DNA of 64,000 bases from the NCBI RefSeq assembly GCF_047663525.1, contig NC_092606.1:1495501-1559500 (forward strand). Reading direction: 5' to 3'. The DNA is from Anas platyrhynchos. Taxonomy: Eukaryota; Chordata; Aves; Anseriformes; Anatidae. The notes under the pieces are model-generated. The model worked only from the letters and a program-made list of their open reading frames with translations. It was not told the origin of the DNA and made no database searches. The translations under genes and the position numbers were made by a program. This document shows positions 34,455 to 45,900 of this stretch, piece after piece; the first letter of the stretch is position 1, and each line of letters opens with the position of its first letter.

Positions 34455-36358
34455 CTACAGTTAAAGACAGACACAAAACAAAACCCAACCAAACCAAAGA
34501 AATGGCTGCAACAAGTTTCTTCCAAAGCACAGCTGAAGAGAGCAACAGCCAGTGCGTATGTCTGAGAAAGCTGACAGCTAAGTTCTACCTCATGCTTAGG
34601 TTATTATCAAAGTACGTGCAGTCTCAAGGTATCACCAGGGCAAGAAATGAAAATGAGATCGCTGACCTCAAGGTAAAATATTAAAGCCAGCTGGCCATTT
34701 CATCTTTTCACACGCTCGTTGGACATCTACTTGTAATAGAACCAATTTCTGCTCCTGGTCAGCCTCTTTTATTGAAAAGAGGCTATGGATGCTCAGCCCA
34801 CGGGTAATTGGACAATTAGGAGAATAGAGAGCGCATTACAGGAGAGAGTAACAGCTGAATTTTGTTTACAGAGCTGCCATTTTTATAAAATCTTTTTCTC
34901 CATTTTTTTGAGGGTGTTCAAACTAAACGGACAGCATTCTCAAAAGAACTGCTTATCTTTCAGACTTGAACAAAGTAAAAAGATTGCTAACCATCACAGA
35001 GCAGCAGTGTTCTACTCTACCTGACGCGCTGTTCTGGAAGCATCAGTTTGCTTTTTTACCCCGTTTTACATTAAGAGTTACATGACAATTATCTGAAGTA
35101 ACAAGGAACAGACTCCATGTGCCCAGGAGCTGTCTCCTCTTTTTTACATCCGTGAAAATAGATGCAAGACATGTTAGACAGTTCTTCTGGGTAGTTATTT
35201 TCTTACCAAAGACATAAGTAAACGAGCCCCAAACTACAAATATAAACAAAAAATGACTGAAATAAGTGTGTGGGTTTTGTTGTTATCGCTGTTGGTTTAG
35301 TTTATTGAAGCAAACTGCAAGATTTATGTATAAATTTCCAAATCAGGATTAAAGAATGAGAGCGATGCTGCATTAGAATACTTAATTACTAAGAAGGAAT
35401 AGAAAAAGTGTGCCAGCTATCTTCAATCCAGAAGAGGTTCTATTTTATTCTCTATTTTATTTATTGGTAACTTACAGAGAGTTTAATTTGGACTAACTCC
35501 GTCTTAAGAACCTAAAAATGAAGCCTTTTGAGTCCACTGGCCAATTCGTTTTCTGAATGTTTAATACTTACTTTATCTGTTCCTCTTCTCTGCAAAATTA
35601 TCCCACTGGCTAAAAGGGCTTTTCCTGTTTCTTCAAACAATTTTTCCTCTTCAATTTTCCCTTCTTCTTTCAATTCATTGTACTTCTCAACGAACCTAGA
35701 TTTCAAGATTGTATTTTTACTCTCGCAAACAACATTGTGGTTTGCTGACCTAAGAGGAGACAGGGACAAGTTTCAGAAGCATTTTTAGTTTAGTTATATA
35801 TCAACAAAAAAAGATTTACCTTTGGCACGTCGATTTGTAGTTCGGTTGCGATAAATCAAAAGGTCTTGGCCCGCTTCCGTACACTCTGTAAAATTTCCTG
35901 CTCAAAAAATAACACAGTTCAGGTTTTCCATCAATCAAAGAGAGACACAGTTTGAGGGAAATAAACAGCATCGGGGTCACCCCATTTATTCCACAACAGC
36001 CAACCAACAACGGGGACCCTGGGGGCCCCAGGACGGTCCCCGGGGGTCCGAACGAGGCGGAACTCACGCTCGCACGGCGTCCTCGGGGTAGAGGATGTCC
36101 CTGACGCTGTCCCTGGCGCGGCCGTAGCGCGGCCGGGCCTGGCGGTGCCGCGGCTCGCGGCGGGGCGGGCAGGCGGCGTAAACCTCGAACCACAGCGGCT
36201 GGCGCAGCACCCCCATGCGCATCAGGTCGCGGGTCCTGCGGGGACAGGGGGCTCAGGGGGGGGTTTAGGGGGAGCCGCGGGGCCGCCCCCAGCCCGGCCC
36301 GGCCCCCCCCGTACCGGCTGAAGACGCTGCCGACCTTCTGCACGCGGCTCCCCGCCAT
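34299..36358 (-). CDS. MRPS23: MRPS23, mitochondrial small ribosomal subunit protein mS23 (five exons)
   Basis: MRPS23 encodes mS23, a component of the small subunit of the mitochondrial ribosome with no bacterial counterpart, needed for translation of mtDNA-encoded respiratory subunits. Joining exons 36315-36358, 36068-36235, 35820-35897, 35572-35695 and 34299-34454 gives 570 bp: 189 codons plus stop, against 190 residues in human as I recall. Diagnostic segments are [15 protein letters not shown] at the start, [11 protein letters not shown] and PLWFEVY (residues 15-35), [27 protein letters not shown] around 55-80, [15 protein letters not shown] (about 84-98) and [14 protein letters not shown] (about 110-125). 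The C-terminal tail is charged and divergent, as expected for the family. All four introns have GT..AG ends and the phases agree. The gene converges on MSI2 and runs in the same direction as CUEDC1. Confidence 0.96.
34455..35571 (-). other. MRPS23: MRPS23 intron 4
   Basis: 1,117 bp, AT-rich, in contrast to the GC-rich introns nearer the promoter. No nested small RNA gene recognised. The other introns are 35696-35819, 35898-36067 and 36236-36314. Confidence 0.85.
35572..35695 (-). CDS. MRPS23: MRPS23 coding exon 4
   Basis: 124 bp between acceptor ATCTAG and donor GTAAGTAT. Encodes [40 protein letters not shown] (residues 98-138), in line with the conserved [14 protein letters not shown] block. 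Confidence 0.95.
35820..35897 (-). CDS. MRPS23: MRPS23 coding exon 3
   Basis: 78 bp between acceptor GAGCAG and donor GTAAATC. Encodes [18 protein letters not shown] and NYKSTCQ plus two bases of Arg97. This is the most conserved part of the family by my recollection. Confidence 0.95.
36068..36235 (-). CDS. MRPS23: MRPS23 coding exon 2
   Basis: Very GC-rich at third positions. Completes Arg15 and encodes residues to about 70, including [21 protein letters not shown] and the basic [15 protein letters not shown]. The acceptor is CCCCGCAG and the donor GTGAGTT at 36061-36067. 168 bp, ending with two bases of Ala71. Confidence 0.93.
36315..36358 (-). CDS. MRPS23: MRPS23 coding exon 1
   Basis: ATG at 36356-36358 opens [14 protein letters not shown] plus two bases of an Arg codon (44 bp). 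The start context is GCCATGG-like on the gene strand. The donor is GTACGG, immediately followed by a very GC-rich 79-bp intron. Confidence 0.93.
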
Positions 36359-36460
36359 GGCGGCGCTAGGCCGCCCCTAGCAACGCCGCCCCCTAGCAAC
36401 GGCCAGCCCGGAAGCGGAAGCGCCCGCCCTCCGCGCGGCTGAGCCAATCAGCTCGCAGGG
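36359..36460 (-). promoter_or_regulatory. MRPS23: MRPS23 promoter / 5' UTR (CpG-rich)
   Basis: Immediately upstream of the ATG. Visible motifs: two direct CTAGCAAC copies 16 bp apart (36377-36384 and 36393-36400; AGCAAC resembles an RFX X-box half-site), an ETS/GABP-type CCGGAAG at 36408-36414 with a second CGGAAG at 36415-36420, and an NF-Y-type CCAAT within GAGCCAATCAG at 36441-36451. ETS/GABP and CCAAT elements are typical of nuclear genes for mitochondrial proteins. No TATA box. The CpG-rich zone extends into exon 2 (to about 36060). Confidence 0.7.
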
Positions 36461-36755
36461 CGCGCTCGGCCCGCGGATGGGCGCGCAGGCAGAAGGAGTC
36501 GATAGCCGAGCGGGTGCCCACCCAGATCGCCTCCCCCCCTCCCACCGCCATTTAAAGGGACAGCGCCACCGGGACCGAACCACCCCCCCCCACCGCCCCC
36601 GGCACGGGCACGAACACGCGGGGACGGGGCCCTCGGGGTCCTTCTGCTGCCCTTGGTGGCCCCCGATGGGCACGGGGCTCAGATCCAAACCCCCACGGGC
36701 CTCCAGAGCCCGGAGGGTCCCCTCCACCTGCCTGGGCAGCACCTGCTGGGATCTG
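36461..36755. other. GC-rich flank upstream of MRPS23
   Basis: C-rich and G-rich runs without recognisable gene content. It may include distal promoter sequence. Confidence 0.5.
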
Positions 36756-36965
36756 TCCTGTTTTGGGGCTAAAAGTTCCAAAATAGGTCCCAGATTTATC
36801 CTGCTTTTGGGGCTAAAAACCCCGAAACAGGTCCCAGATTTATCCTGCTTTTGGGGCTAAAAGTCTCCAAACAGGTCCCAGATCTATCCTGCTTTTAGGG
36901 GTAAAAGTCCAAAACAGGTCCCAGATTTATCCTGCTTTTGGGGCTAAAAACCCCAAAACAGGTCC
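36756..36965. repeat. About 44-bp minisatellite, 5 copies
   Basis: Units start with TCCTG(C)TTTTGGGGCTAAAA at 36756, 36799, 36843, 36887 and 36930 (period 43-44 bp). Each contains a short self-complementary step (GGGGCTAAAAACCCC in the best copies) and ends CAGGTCCCAGATTTA. About 400-600 bp upstream of the MRPS23 ATG. Confidence 0.92.
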
Positions 36966-39589
36966 TGGAGCAGCATTACCGCACCCCAGCATGGGCTGAG
37001 CGGGGACCTCAGTGCTCCAGGGGCCGGAGCATGGACCCAGCACGGAGACCGAGGGATGCTGTGTAAAATATGACCTCACACCCCAAAACCACGCACACCT
37101 CACTCCTGTTTCCCCGGCGGCTGTTTTGGTTCCCCTGCCGTGCTCCCACCATCACGGAGTGGCCGTGCCCACCCTGCAGCGGGGCACTGTGCCTCCACGG
37201 GGCCTGCAAGCAATGGCAGACCACGATGGAGCTGAGCAGGAGCCATGGCAGCAGCTGTCACCCCGTTACAACACCCGCTGAGCGCCTGCAGGGTGCGGGA
37301 CGTGGCGGTGCTGCTGCCGTCTCCGGTTTCTGAGGGAGCCATTTGGGCTGCGAGTGACGGGGCAGGACAGCTGCTGGCCCCAAAGGCACAGGGAGCTGCT
37401 GGGGCTGTGCTGGGTGCTCCTGCAAGGAGGGGGCACACCAGAAATGCTGCCCTGTGCTGCCCAGACGCGTCCTGGCACACGCAGCCCGCCATTTATCTCC
37501 ATACGGGAGGGAGGACGCCCATATGGCCCCGCATCGTTTGGGGTCCTGCTGGCTGGGGCTCGTCCTCTGCCCCCATGGCTCTTTACACCCTCCCTGTCCA
37601 CTGTCCCCCAGCTGAGCACCACGACGTGCCCATGGCAGCCTGGGGACCGGCGGTGGGGGGCCACAAACATCCCCCCACAGTGGGACACCGAGAGCTGGGG
37701 TCTCCCTTCGGTCCCATTTTGTGTTGGGTCTCACCCAGAGCCAGCACCCAGCAGGATTGCACCAGGGCCTGATCCTGCCCCGCAGCCCCAGCACTGCTGG
37801 CTGGGCCCAGGAGGTGGCAGCAGACGGTGCCTGGCTGCCAGCCCCGAGCCCCAGCCTGTGTTTTTCATCCTGATTAATGAAATCCCAACACCACCGAGGT
37901 TGTTTGCTCTGTGCAAACAGCCTTCCCCCTGCCAGAAGTTCCGTGAAGCCAGCTTCCAAGAAGCACACGGCAAAGACGTGATGCCTGATCGCTAGGATGC
38001 AGCCCTCGGTCTGGGAACGAGCTGGTTAAATAAAAAATAATAATAATAATAAAAAGCATTCATTCACTCCATCCATCTTGCAGTGTTATAAAGGAAGGGG
38101 GCAGTGAATTTCCAGCGAGGGCTGACAGAAGCAGGTACCCGCTGCCAGCGCAGGACACCTCGAGCATTCACCGTGGGCCAGCCGCAGCTCTCAGTCCCGG
38201 GCTTCTCTCCGCTGCCGGGAGAAAGTTTTGAAAGACAAAACTCCTGCCCCTGTGGAGTGGAAGAATTCAAAAGGGAGTTGCTGGGACCGCTCCAGGGCTG
38301 CATCTGAGCTGCTCAAAGGACTGGGCAGGCCCCGGTCTTTTCAGCTCTTTCAAAGAGCCCTGGCTCCCCCCTTGGGTTACGACGGCCTCCTTGGCTGTGC
38401 CGAGAAGGCCACATCCAGGGTTTCTCCAGCATTTTGATGCTTTTGACATTTAAGGCAAGAATGCCTTGACTTTTTCCAGCGCCTTCTTTCACAGGGAAAG
38501 TTTCCAAGCCACACGTGAGGCTGGGGAGCTCCAACCCTGCCAGCAACCAAACGCTGCTCCCTGGCAGCTGGAGCTGGGCTGCAGGGGAGGTGGGGGCACG
38601 GAGCAGCGCTCCCAGGCCGGACCCTGTGGTTCTCAGCCCCCCCAGCATTGGGGTGTCCCCTGTTGCAGGTCTGCAAACACCTCCAGCAGTGCCTGAATGC
38701 GTCCTCAGGTCTGCCACGTACCCAAACCCTGCTGCTGCCCCCTAAATCGGCTGTGGGGCCTGATTTGGAGCATCAGAACAAGTGTCACCCTCAAAAAGCG
38801 GGATCCGCACCTGGTGATCCCGCCAGCTCAGCACAGCGCCGAAAAGTGCAGGGCTGGAGATTGATAACACATAGTTCAGAAAGAATTCATTATAATGACG
38901 TCTTTCCATCCCGCTAGGAGACAAGGCGAAGGAGCCAGACTGCCTGCCTGACAGACGCGGAGGAGTTGCTGCGCGATGGATAATGAAACAGTTTGAAGAA
39001 AATGCACACGCCCCATCCCCGAGAGGCTTGTTATTTCGGAATTAAGTGGGTAAACCACAGCATTTTTCCTTTTCCGCTTTTTCTTGAAAGGCAGGTCCCG
39101 GTCCCCGCACACAGAGCTGGCAACGGGCACGCTGTGAGCTCACACACAGCCCTGGGGTCACGGCCCCTGGGGAGCATCGCTGCTCCCTGCCACCCCTGGG
39201 GATTTCCCTGGTGCAAAGCCCACCCTCAGGGCCTCACCGGGCTCCCCTGGCCGTGGGCTCCCAGTCTCTTCTCATGCTCTTCCACAACAGGTACCTGGGA
39301 GATGCAACGGGACCTGCTCCTGCCCCAGTTGTCCTGCGGGGTGGGAGCAGGATCTGGCCCTGGATGCAGAAAGGAGCTCACCAGCATAACGGCCTCCCCT
39401 GGGCACTTGCTTTCCAGAGGAACCACAGGATGCAACCCAAATGCTGGGAGGCGAGGAGCCGGGGTGGCTTTGGGGCATCTGCAGCCACAAGGGGCATGGC
39501 CAGAGCGGCAGCAAGGGGAGGCATTTCCCTCCCCACCCTCATCTCTTTCCTTCCCAAAAGTACCAGCAGCATAAAGCGAAATGCATCGG
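36966..39589. other. Intergenic between MRPS23 and CUEDC1
   Basis: Mostly GC-rich unique sequence with open frames of up to 236 codons that mirror each other on the two strands and match nothing I know. An AAT repeat (about 38032-38056) contains AATAAA hexamers on the plus strand but lies near no recognised plus-strand gene. An AT-richer patch lies at 38860-39000. Confidence 0.5.
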
Positions 39590-39609
39590 TGTTAAGAGTA
39601 CAACAGGAC

Positions 39610-39615
39610 TTTATT
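39610..39615 (-). terminator. CUEDC1: Distal poly(A) signal, probably CUEDC1
   Basis: TTTATT on the plus strand reads AATAAA on the gene strand, followed on that strand by GTCCTGTTGT. About 3.2 kb past the stop. Confidence 0.5.
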
Positions 39616-42363
39616 ATATGAATTACTATTAAACATCTTTAAGAAAAAAATCACTTATGGAAATAAAGTCTAAAATAGCAACACGCACACACCACAGATT
39701 GGTTTTGTTGGTTTGTTCCTTTTAAAACATTTTGTAGAGAAGTGATACAAACGTCACTGAGAGTTGTACGGTTTTATGTAAGAAATGCATTTTGGCTTCC
39801 AAGCCGGTTTTAGTGGCCTTCCTACTCATTAGACCTGACTTTTTTTTTTTTTAAAGGAGATAAAAATAATCACTCTCCATCCTCCTTTGAAATGATGCTT
39901 TGTGCCTCCAAGATATTTTGAAATGGCTGCAGAGTGACATCATTCAGCGAGGCTTTGCCTAGACTAGGATATTTAAGGGCAAGTTGTTAGACCGTGTTAA
40001 CAAACACAGCCCAAAGCCCCCGTGAAGCGCTGGGCTCAAAACCCACCGCGTGCAGTGGACGGAGGCTGCGCAGTGCCCCTGTGCCCCACCTCTCCCCACA
40101 TTTCCAGCAGGCCTGGCCTGAGACATGGCCTGGAAGTGGCTCGCCCAGGGCACCAAAGCCTTACATGGCTCTCGTAAAAGGACAAGGGGCACAACAAACC
40201 CTCCTAGGGCCCCACCAGCGCTCGGCCATGGGCTGTAAGCACCCACCTGGCCACGAGCACCTCGCTGCTGTTCGCCCCCGACCCTCTCACTGCCACCAGA
40301 GCAGCCGTGGGGTGATGGCACCATGGGGACAAGCAGCTTCCTACCCGAGCTTCTGCTCCACCGCCTGTCGGTGCGTCCTGCACTCACGGAGACTTAGCTG
40401 AAAGTTAAGCACTCGGTAGCTCAGAGGCGCTGGAACATTTACAAGCTGATCCAATTCCAAGCTTGGTTTTCTTCCAAATATGCAGAGCTGCTTTGGGCTG
40501 GGAGGGAGCGGCAGCAGCCTCCTGCTAACCTCAGAGCCAGCAGGCGACGGGGAAGTCGCCCCTCCTTGCTTTCTGCCAGTCCCAGGCTAGGGATAAAAGC
40601 CCCACTCCGCTCCTGAAGGGCCTCCTGTTCCCAGCAAGAAGCCCCAGCTCCACACTGTGCCCCTGCACACAGGGACACACACACCCTGCCAGACACCGGT
40701 CCTACCCTGCACGGCACAGGGCAGCACCGTGCCTCTCCAGCACCTCCCCGCGTCCCATTGCTGCTGCCACAACGTCACCTTCGAGGCAAGCTCGGGACTG
40801 CTGCGGCCCCCAGCTCCTACAGCCAGCACCAAGACTCGAGGGACGCTCCTCTCCCATTCCTCCCACAGAAAAGGAGCCGCCACCAAAGCCAGGATGGGTC
40901 CTGGGGGTGCATCTCCTGCTGCTCCGAGCTGAGACCTCGCCAGGCTCCTGGTGCAAGCAGCCGGCCTGCCACCACAGCACCCAGGCTGTGCAGGGCCCTG
41001 GTGCGGCCGGGAGCACTCAGGCTGTGCCCATGGCACGCCGTGTCCCCCAGCACCGTGTCCCCAGCACCATGTCCCCAGCACCGTGCCCCCCATGCCATGT
41101 CCCCCGGCGAGGACGGCCTCGGGGCAGCGAGGCGCGGTGGCGCTCAGCAGGTGCAGCGGCTGCGCTGCTTGCAGGGGGAAAAAAAAACCTCTTGGCGTCC
41201 GCTTCAAAGGCATGCGGGCTCCGGGGAGGATTTGAAAAGGAGCCTGTCGGGAGCCAGAGCCTGCAATGTGGGCTTTTGTTACCAAACCCCGCGGAGAGGC
41301 AGGGACAACAGTTGCGTGTGTGTCTGATGGCTGGGGCTGCCGCGTCTGCCGCCTTCACAGCTCAAATCTTGCAACATTTGTGCTGGTTCACAGGAGCCAG
41401 AAAGTGAAACAGGCACGTCTACAGCCACCTCCTGAATTGAGCAGTAAACAGATTATGCCGATAAAGGAGAAGAAAATGTGCTGGCGGGAGCAATTTCTGA
41501 CTTAATGCTCGTCACTCATTACTTACACAGGGAAGGAATTTGTTTACGTAATTATTTTTAGCCTGACAGCATCTCTGAATGCTGCAACGATTCGAGCGCT
41601 GCCTCCTGGCCACCCCTGCCCTCCCCTGGTAAAACGAGCCCCCAGGGAAAGGAGCTCTCCTGCTGCCACCCCGAGCCCCAGCCCCACAGCAGCTCCTGCA
41701 AACGCTCTGTGCCAAAAACGTCTCCGCCAGCCCCAGCTGCAAATGCCCAAATCTGCATCTTACCTACAGCAGGGGCGTCCCCAGGCCCGCCGAGGGCCCT
41801 GCCTGGCACCCGGGGAGCACCACCAGCACGCCACCCCTGCTGGACGTGGCCTGGCTCGGCCGTGAGGGTTAAATCAAGGAGGAACCCAGCCGCTGGTGCC
41901 GTGCCGGCACAGGGAGCGCAGCTGGAGCGAGCCGGCCTCGCTGCGGCCGCTTCGGGTCCGGGCTTCAAGGCAGTTTGAGCAATGCCAAAGGCAAAGGTTT
42001 AATTCAAAGCGAAACGCCTTGGAAAAGAAGGCCCTTCCTTTTATAAACAATTTATATGATTCGACTATTACCTGATCTGAATCTCTGCTCATTACTCCTA
42101 GCAATAGTAGGCAACGATTTTTAGGTTCTCTCTCTCCCTCGTGTGTTTTCTTTTCCTGCGTGTGCAGAGCAAAGTTACATCCGCTCGCTGCAGAGCTATG
42201 TTCAGGACACTGCAGCCCCGCAGATCCCCACGTTTGGACGCATCCTCGGTAGCACAGCTGATTTTCGCTCTTCTCGCGACGCCGCTTGGATGGAGCAGGG
42301 CAGGTGGCTGCTCCTCGGCTCTCAGATCCACCAGCTCCACTGCAGCTCAGGTCAGCTGCCGAC

Positions 42364-42369
42364 TTTATT
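42364..42369 (-). terminator. CUEDC1: Proximal poly(A) signal, CUEDC1
   Basis: AATAAA on the gene strand about 480 bp past the stop. Long T/A tracts on the far side of the signal complicate it (T runs at 42372-42406 on the plus strand lie upstream in the transcript). Possible alternative 3' end. Confidence 0.35.
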
Positions 42370-42844
42370 TTCCTTTTTTTTTTTCCTTTTTTTCTTTTTT
42401 TTTTTTGGCTGATTTGCTAGATAGGAGAAGTTGTTTTCAAACCCCTGGTAAGAAAACTTTGTGCCTCACTTCAATACTTGTACTTCAGAGGAGTACAAAA
42501 GCAGAGGGGGAACAGCCAAAAAACTGGGTTGTTTGGTGTTGGGTGTTTGTTTTTTTTTTTTTCTTTCCTTTTCAGCCATCTTCTTCTTAAGCCTTTTGCA
42601 TGTTCTGTGCCAGCAATAAAGCCCAGTGCTGGGACCTGCAGGGGAGGGGATAGGGAAGGAAAGAGAACAGCGTGTGCTCAGCCTCAGCCGCACCATGGCC
42701 AGCACCAGCCCACAGCAGCGCCCGGGGCTCCCGCAGCACCAGTGGGGCTCATCCACACCCAGAGGGGCTCCGGACCCAAACCAAAGCACCTGGGGCTGCT
42801 TGCACGCTCACCAAAAGCGTTCATCCCCCAGTGCCTCTCACCAT

Positions 42845-42912
42845 TTACTGCCCTTCCTTTGGCGTCTCCTCCTCCTCCTGGAGCTGTTGCCTCCGTGCTT
42901 GGAAGTCTTCAT
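42845..42912 (-). CDS. CUEDC1: CUEDC1 coding exon 9 and stop
   Basis: 68 bp after acceptor TTTCAG. Encodes DEDFQARRQQLQEEEETPKE and GQ, then TAA at 42845-42847. The human tail also starts DEDF and ends EGQ. Confidence 0.93.
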
Positions 42913-45900
42913 CTGAAAGGCACAGGCAGATGGGGGCTGCCGGGGGCTGCGGCCACCCCATGTGGGGTGCCAGCCCCAAATCCAGCCCTAAATCCAGCCT
43001 CAACACCAGCCCCAATGCCAGGGAGGTGCTGCAGTGAGGAGGCAGCTCGGGTCCTTCCCCAGGGCAGGGATTTCCTCGCTCAGGCAGAAAAAAACCCGGG
43101 ACTGGGACACAAACTCTGCCAGAACACGCCTGGGAAAGGTGGAAGGAGGTCTTGTCCCAGGGAGGCATTTCTGCCACGTAGTCACACCTGGGGCAGCTCC
43201 GGGGCGGTCGGGGTTGGCACAACAGTGCCAGGAGGCACCTCGGTGCAAATCCAGCTGCCGACAGGTTTGGTGAGGCAGTGCCCTGGCCCCAGGCTATGCA
43301 CAGCCTGGCCACAGCCCCCGGGACTCCCCAGCCTGCTGGGCTGAGCCCAAAACGTATGGCACGGCACGGCACGGCACGGCACGGCACGGCGTGTCTTACC
43401 GCACGAGTGTCCTTCCACATCGTCGAGAAGATTTGCCGTGGAAGCTGCCGTCCCCAACCTGCACCTTCTGCTAAGGAAAACTTGTCAGGGGGCCAGGCCG
43501 TGGCCGCAGCACCAGCAGTGACCCTTCACAGCCCCCAGCCCAGCCGTGGGAGGCAGCTGGGGAGGCTCCTCGCCAAGCCACAGCCTCGCGGAGTCCCCTG
43601 GGACCACGGCTTGCCCAGCCTGCACCCTGCAGCCCCTCAGCGGTTCCCAGCTGCTGGGGACAGATGGCAGCGAGCCCCTTTTAGGATACACCTGGTGCTT
43701 CAACAAGTGTTTTCTTTTTGACTTCCTCATCTTCGTCTTCTCGGAGAAGGCTCTGGCAAGTTCAAACAGCTTCTTGCGCGTTGCTGGAAGGAAGCAGCCA
43801 GCTGAGTCTCACCCCAAACCCTCCCCAAAGCCACCGTGGGTGGTGGGGAGGAGATGGCTACGGTGCTGACATTGTCACCCTTGCACTGGGATTTTTGTGG
43901 CATTCCCTCCCCGTGACTAACCCAGCCCTCCCCAGGGGGTCTCAGCTAGCTGTGCTCTGAGCCAGGCTGCCCAAAGAACCCGGGCTGCTCTGCGATGGGA
44001 GACGCAGACTGAGTGGCTAAGAGGGAAAGCTTGGGAAAGGGAGAGGTACAGCAACCCAAATGCTTCCTCCTCCGGGATCCCAGCAGAGCTGGGACTGAAG
44101 GACTCCCGCGTGGCACAGGGCACGGGATGCCCAAGCCCAGGACTGCAAAACGCAGCCAGAAACTTCACCCCAAAGCTCTGCTGCCAGGGCTGAGCAGTGT
44201 TGTAGCATGACGTGCACCTGCAGCATATGGTACCACATGCCTTGCACACCCACGTGCCAGTCGAGGGGTGCTGGGGCCCCCCGTGCCAGCCTGCCACGAG
44301 GGGTGGCAAGGAGCCCAGGGGCACACGTGCCAGCAGACCCGTGCGGCAGCACCCCAACACCGACGGATGTGCTGCGTGAGCCAGCTCTGCCCCCCGCCAC
44401 CCCCTGCACCCCTCAGGGGCTGCCCGCCGCCGGAGCTGGAGCCCGACTCACACTTTCCCATGTGTTTCAATTTGTCTCTGAATAAGGCATCGTCGGACAC
44501 GGCACTGCCGGCCTCGCTGGTTCCGGGGGGGGCTGCATCACCTGCAAGGCAAACATCTGCTCACAGGCGGCACGTGGCTGGGAGAGGCTGGAGACAAATC
44601 ATTTCCATGACCCAGTTCCAGCGCTCGTGGAGCGCGGCCCTGCCACGAGTGGCGCTGAGCACAGCGAGCAGGGTGAGGGCATCAGCACGCCGGGGGCTGG
44701 CTGCAGGTGAGGCCCCCTCGCTGATAAAACCCCCCGAGACCCTGGGTGCAGAGACCTGGGCTGCAGGGACCTTGACTCGGCCGCGTTTTGCCCGGCCCCG
44801 CACGGGGACGCGGACAGACACCAGTGCTAATTCTGTCCCCGGGCAGCTGCCCTGCTGCCGAGGTTAATCAGGATTACCCAGAACAGTCATTACGCCTCCC
44901 AGGCACAATCCTCCGCTCCGATCAAGGCAAGGGCGGGCTCTGTCACCCCTGGGAGCTGCATCCCTGCTCCCAGCGCAGGGACACGGGAGCAGTGCTGCCT
45001 GGAGAAGGCAGGGCGAGGCCGGGGAGGGCACCAGCACCCATCTCCATCGCCTGCCCTCCCCTCTCCTGTGCACTCTGGGGGCTTTGTGCAGCAGGGAGGG
45101 ACCAGTTGGGTTCCTCCCCTTACAGCCACAGCAGAGGGCACGGCCTGGCACGGCACGGCACAGCACAGCACGGCCGTTGGGCAGAGCTGGGAGGCACCCA
45201 GCTGACGAGAGGTGATGCTCTTGTGCCTCTTGAAATTACCTGATAGTATGGAGGAGAAACCAAAATCGTTGCTGCCAGCAACACTGCTCGACTTGGACTT
45301 TTTTGACTCGTATTTCAATCGGTCTGAAAAACAAAAAGCCCCGAGGCCTGCTTGGTCAGAGCCCTGGGCAGCACGTGCAGCTCCGTGCTCATTCCCCTGC
45401 CCGCCCACTGTGCTCACAGTGAGGGGTCCCTCACGGCAACACGAGGATGTGAGGGGAAGAGGGAAGGTGCATGGGGACAGGGGAGGAACAGCCCTGATAA
45501 AACCATGCTGGCTGTCTCCCTGGGATGGGCTTGGAGGGCACTGCCAGGGCTCCTTGCCACAGATCTGCTGGGCAGGAGGAGCAGAGCCTCGTGGCGGGCA
45601 GCTCAGCACCAAGAGGAGCAGAGGAACTGCACCCTGCTGCTCGGTGTTGGCAGGTCGTGCTGCCACCACAGCCCTGACCACATCCTGCACGTCTCTGCCT
45701 CGCCAGCAGCCAGGCCCCCCCAGCAGGACCTCTGTCCTCCAAAACACAGAGAGATGCTTCCCGCGGTGCTCCTCACCTCTCTCCAGGGCCAGCAGGAAAT
45801 CCCGGTTCCTCTGCAGCTCCTTCATGAACTCCTCGTTCTGCAGGAAGAGCGCGATCCGCTCGTCCTCCAGGTACTGCTTCCACCTCCTCTCCTGCTCCAG

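Larger units (their letters stand above)
39590..42844 (-). other. CUEDC1: Probable CUEDC1 3' UTR
   Basis: From the CUEDC1 stop to the AATAAA at 39610-39615 (gene strand). The distal 400 bp (39590-39990) are AT-rich and unique in a way typical of a 3' UTR end, and GT-rich sequence follows the signal. Other AT-rich patches lie at 41470-41580 and 41985-42130. A nearer AATAAA at 42364-42369 would give a UTR of only about 500 nt. Which end is used cannot be decided from sequence; the interval could instead be partly intergenic. Confidence 0.5.

Noticed and set aside
41760-41782. CTCF-like AGCAGGGGCG sequence
   Set aside because: One base short of the core spacing in the consensus; not convincing by eye.
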